Shown piece after piece: positions 5,408 to 6,398 of a stretch of DNA of 6,398 nt. The stretch lies in assembly GCA_900766945.1 (NCBI GenBank), contig CAAFXD010000080.1:1-6398 (forward strand). The letters are read 5' to 3'. The stretch's first letter is position 1. Every line of letters begins with the position of its first letter. The position numbers and the translations under genes are program-made. The stretch is from Clostridia bacterium (GTDB taxonomy: Bacteria; Bacillota; Clostridia; Oscillospirales; Acutalibacteraceae). The notes under the pieces were generated by a model. That model was not told the DNA's origin. It was given only the letters and a program-made list of their open reading frames with translations, and did no database searches.

Positions 5408-5617
5408 TTATTTATCCTTATATTTTTCCAAGATTTCGCCGAATCGCCGTTTTTCTTCTTTATCAAGTTCTCTTTGCGCTTCGGCGGCAATCCGCCCTCG
5501 TAAAGGTCTTTCGTGAGTTTTCAGCCACTCTTTTCGTATTTTCTCACGGCGTTCATATATTTCACGACCAAGTGCATGCAGTTCTTCATCCATTTTTGCT
5601 TTTGTCTTCTCATCCAT
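5408..5617 (-). CDS. 69-residue highly charged helical protein, function unknown
   Basis: I do not recognise this protein. It begins with ATG 5617, 7 nt after AAGGTGG on the minus strand, a good ribosome binding site. The sequence is mostly Lys, Arg, Glu and Asp (for example EIYERREKIRKEWLK at 19-33 and ELDKEEKRRFGEILEKYKDK at the C-terminus). It lacks Cys and any hydrophobic membrane stretch. It is predicted to be almost all alpha-helix, possibly two helices or a short coiled coil split near the Pro and Gly in HERPLRGR. It could be a nucleic-acid- or ribosome-associated small protein, but nothing shows this. It lies downstream of tRNA-Thr on the same strand, separated by the tRNA terminator, and has its own terminator. 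No convincing promoter is seen, so read-through from the tRNA unit is possible. Confidence 0.65.
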   Translation of the reverse strand: MDEKTKAKMDEELHALGREIYERREKIRKEWLKTHERPLRGRIAAEAQRELDKEEKRRFGEILEKYKDK

Positions 5618-5692
5618 CCTATTTCCACCTTACCATTCCCGGTTTGCGCCTGCCTGTTCTGCCGCCGGGGCATCTTTAAAAACCGTTTACAG

Positions 5693-5739
5693 AAAAAAAG
5701 AAACGGCAAATTTTCAATCGAAAACAGCCGTTTCTTTTT
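5693..5739 (-). terminator. Terminator of tRNA-Thr
   Basis: On the minus strand AAAAAGAAACGGC pairs with GCCGTTTCTTTTT (5727-5739 with 5695-5707), a perfect 13-bp stem with a 19-nt loop. The T-run extends to 5693. The stem starts at the last A of the tRNA CCA, so termination occurs directly after the tRNA. Confidence 0.85.
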
Positions 5740-5814
5740 GGAGCTGCTAAGCAGATTCGAACTGCTGACCTCATCCTTACCAAGGATGTGCTCTACCACC
5801 TGAGCCATAGCAGC
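5739..5814 (-). tRNA. tRNA-Thr, anticodon GGT, CCA encoded
   Basis: A complete cloverleaf reads on the minus strand from 5814. The acceptor stem GCTGCTA pairs with TAGCAGC (7 bp). The D arm is GCTC/GAGC with loop AGGTGGTA. The anticodon stem CATCC/GGATG holds loop TTGGTAA with anticodon GGT at 5779-5781 (threonine codons ACC/ACT). The variable loop is 5 nt. The T arm AGCAG/CTGCT has loop TTCGAAT. The discriminator base is T, followed by an encoded CCA (5739-5741). Without CCA the RNA is 73 nt (5742-5814). All stems are perfect, and the U discriminator agrees with my recollection of Firmicutes threonine tRNAs. It is a single tRNA unit with a perfect promoter 27 nt upstream and a terminator directly after. 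Confidence 0.97.
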
Positions 5815-5840
5815 ATACGCGCTTTTCAGCGGCAGAAATT

Positions 5841-5869
5841 ATTATACAAATAAAGTCTGCTTTTGTCAA
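5841..5869 (-). promoter_or_regulatory. Perfect consensus housekeeping promoter for tRNA-Thr
   Basis: On the minus strand TTGACA (complement of 5864-5869) and TATAAT (complement of 5841-5846) are both exact consensus hexamers with a 17-nt spacer. Transcription would start near 5834, about 20 nt before the mature tRNA 5' end, as expected for a strong stable-RNA promoter. Confidence 0.93.
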
Positions 5870-6044
5870 TCCTTTTTTTGCGGTTTCTTGATTTTTTCGC
5901 GGTCGATGCTTGCAAAACAACTTTTCCGCCAATTGGGTTTTGCCGCCCGACGGGATAAATCGGTAAAATTTGTTCACCCTATTTTTGTGCGAATTTCACG
6001 GGGAGAAACCCGCCTGTGTGGGCAAAGTTTGTGCGAAACGGGTC
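5870..6044. other. Non-coding stretch between the tRNA promoter and the PHP-gene promoter
   Basis: Part of the gene-free gap 5815-6175. I see no gene with a ribosome binding site, no RNA fold and no long repeat here. The plus frame from 5888 to 6172 stays open but lacks a ribosome binding site and runs through the 6045-6073 promoter. Only short similarities appear (GAAACCCG near 6005 and GAAACGGG near 6035), too weak to call. Confidence 0.5.
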
Positions 6045-6073
6045 TTGCAACGCTTCTTGAAAAAGTGTATAAT
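6045..6073 (+). promoter_or_regulatory. Promoter for the PHP-domain gene
   Basis: TTGCAA (6045-6050) and an exact TATAAT (6068-6073) are spaced by 17 nt, a housekeeping-type promoter. The start would be near 6080, giving a leader of about 95 nt before the PHP start codon. The leader has a few micro-ORFs without ribosome binding sites but no obvious riboswitch. Confidence 0.75.
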
Positions 6074-6175
6074 TATTCCATAAATGCTATATTGCGGTAT
6101 TTTGCGTCCGCATTCCGTATTTTTTGCATAGATGAACCGCATTTTTCTTTTGTGATGGAAGTGGAGGACTAAGAC

Positions 6176-6398
6176 ATGGGCGGAGATTTACATTGCCATA
6201 CCAAATTGTCGGATGGCTCATTGGGGATTGAGGATTTAATTACACTCGCAAAAAAGCGTGAGGTCGGCACGATTGCGATTACCGACCACGATTGTTTGGC
6301 GGGCACCGTACGCGGGAAAATTATCGGTGACCGTTTCGGCGTGCAGGTCATTCCGGGGGTGGAACTGTCCGCAACCGATACCGAAACCGGCAAAAATG
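6176..6398 (+). CDS. PHP-domain metal-dependent phosphoesterase, 3' end outside the window
   Basis: The first 74 residues of a soluble phosphoesterase of the polymerase and histidinol phosphatase (PHP) superfamily. ATG 6176 follows GGAGG (6163-6167) with an 8-nt spacer. Metal-binding motif 1 is DLHCHTKLSDGS, with His6 and His8 and a likely ligand at Asp13. Motif 2 is ITDHDCLAG, with Asp37 and His38. Motif 3 is PGVELSA, with Glu63. The region between, ALL-alpha/beta in appearance (IEDLITLAKKREVGTIAI), matches the start of a TIM-like barrel. It resembles the TrpH/YciV group, whose studied members act on 3',5'-nucleotide or RNA 5' ends, but this clostridial subfamily may have another substrate. 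The rest, including later ligands, is beyond the right edge, so substrate and full length cannot be judged. It has its own promoter. Confidence 0.88.
   Translation, partial: MGGDLHCHTKLSDGSLGIEDLITLAKKREVGTIAITDHDCLAGTVRGKIIGDRFGVQVIPGVELSATDTETGKN

Noticed and set aside
5521..5808. Minus-strand 95-residue reading frame starting MAQVVEHILGKDEV
   Set aside because: Its first third is the translated tRNA-Thr gene, it then crosses the tRNA terminator, and it overlaps the better-supported 5408-5617 gene in another frame.
5777..5977. Minus-strand 66-residue frame across the tRNA promoter
   Set aside because: It spans the perfect tRNA promoter and the 5' half of the tRNA, so it is not coding.
5888..6172. 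Plus-strand 94-residue reading frame before the PHP gene
   Set aside because: It starts with TTG without a ribosome binding site, contains the TTGCAA/TATAAT promoter of the PHP gene, and has no recognisable protein features.
1..6398. CRISPR arrays, insertion sequences, integrases, phage or toxin-antitoxin genes
   Set aside because: No spaced direct-repeat array, terminal inverted repeats with a transposase, or recognisable mobile-element protein was seen on either strand. The tRNA gene could serve as an attachment site, but no integrase or duplicated tRNA end is present.

Overview
The window looks like chromosomal DNA from a Clostridia-type Bacillota, plausibly an Oscillospirales/Ruminococcus-like anaerobe. 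Supporting signs are strong GGAGG-type ribosome binding sites, TTGACA/TATAAT promoters, U-tailed hairpin terminators, a threonine tRNA with an encoded CCA and T at the discriminator, a dockerin-bearing secreted enzyme, and several protein types that I recall as common in that class. The assignment is inference from recalled family features, not a database match.

Layout. (1) 1-1324: the 3' part of a CSCSS-motif permease (ArsP_1/DUF318 type), followed 20 nt later by a small thioredoxin-fold protein with a Cys-rich N-terminus. They form a two-gene metal/metalloid-type operon that ends in a terminator shared with the convergent gene. (2) 1392-1592, minus strand: a 66-residue Cro/CI-type HTH regulator. 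Its AT-rich upstream region (1593-1809) carries several palindromes, a start-stop micro-ORF and a 10-bp inverted repeat in front of the next gene. (3) 1810-2736: a free-standing protein with three S1-like RNA-binding domains. (4) 2826-4784: a secreted LCAT/lipase-like alpha/beta hydrolase with an internal type I dockerin pair and a helical tail, with its own extended -10 promoter and a 12-bp terminator. (5) 5047-5280: a 77-residue DUF6514-like protein behind a leader with an operator-like palindrome and three tandem hairpins, the last enclosing the Shine-Dalgarno sequence. (6) 5408-5617, minus: a 69-residue, highly charged helical protein of unknown role. (7) 5739-5814, minus: tRNA-Thr(GGT) with a perfect consensus promoter and a strong terminator. 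(8) 6176 to the end: the start of a PHP-domain metal-dependent phosphoesterase.

Apart from the permease/thioredoxin pair, the genes appear to be separate transcription units, since most have their own promoter and/or terminator. I see no insertion sequence, integrase, CRISPR array, phage gene or clear multi-gene defence system. The points most worth following are the structured leader of the 77-residue gene, the dockerin hydrolase with a C-terminal extension, and the XRE-S1 intergenic region. None of these amounts to evidence for a wholly new system.
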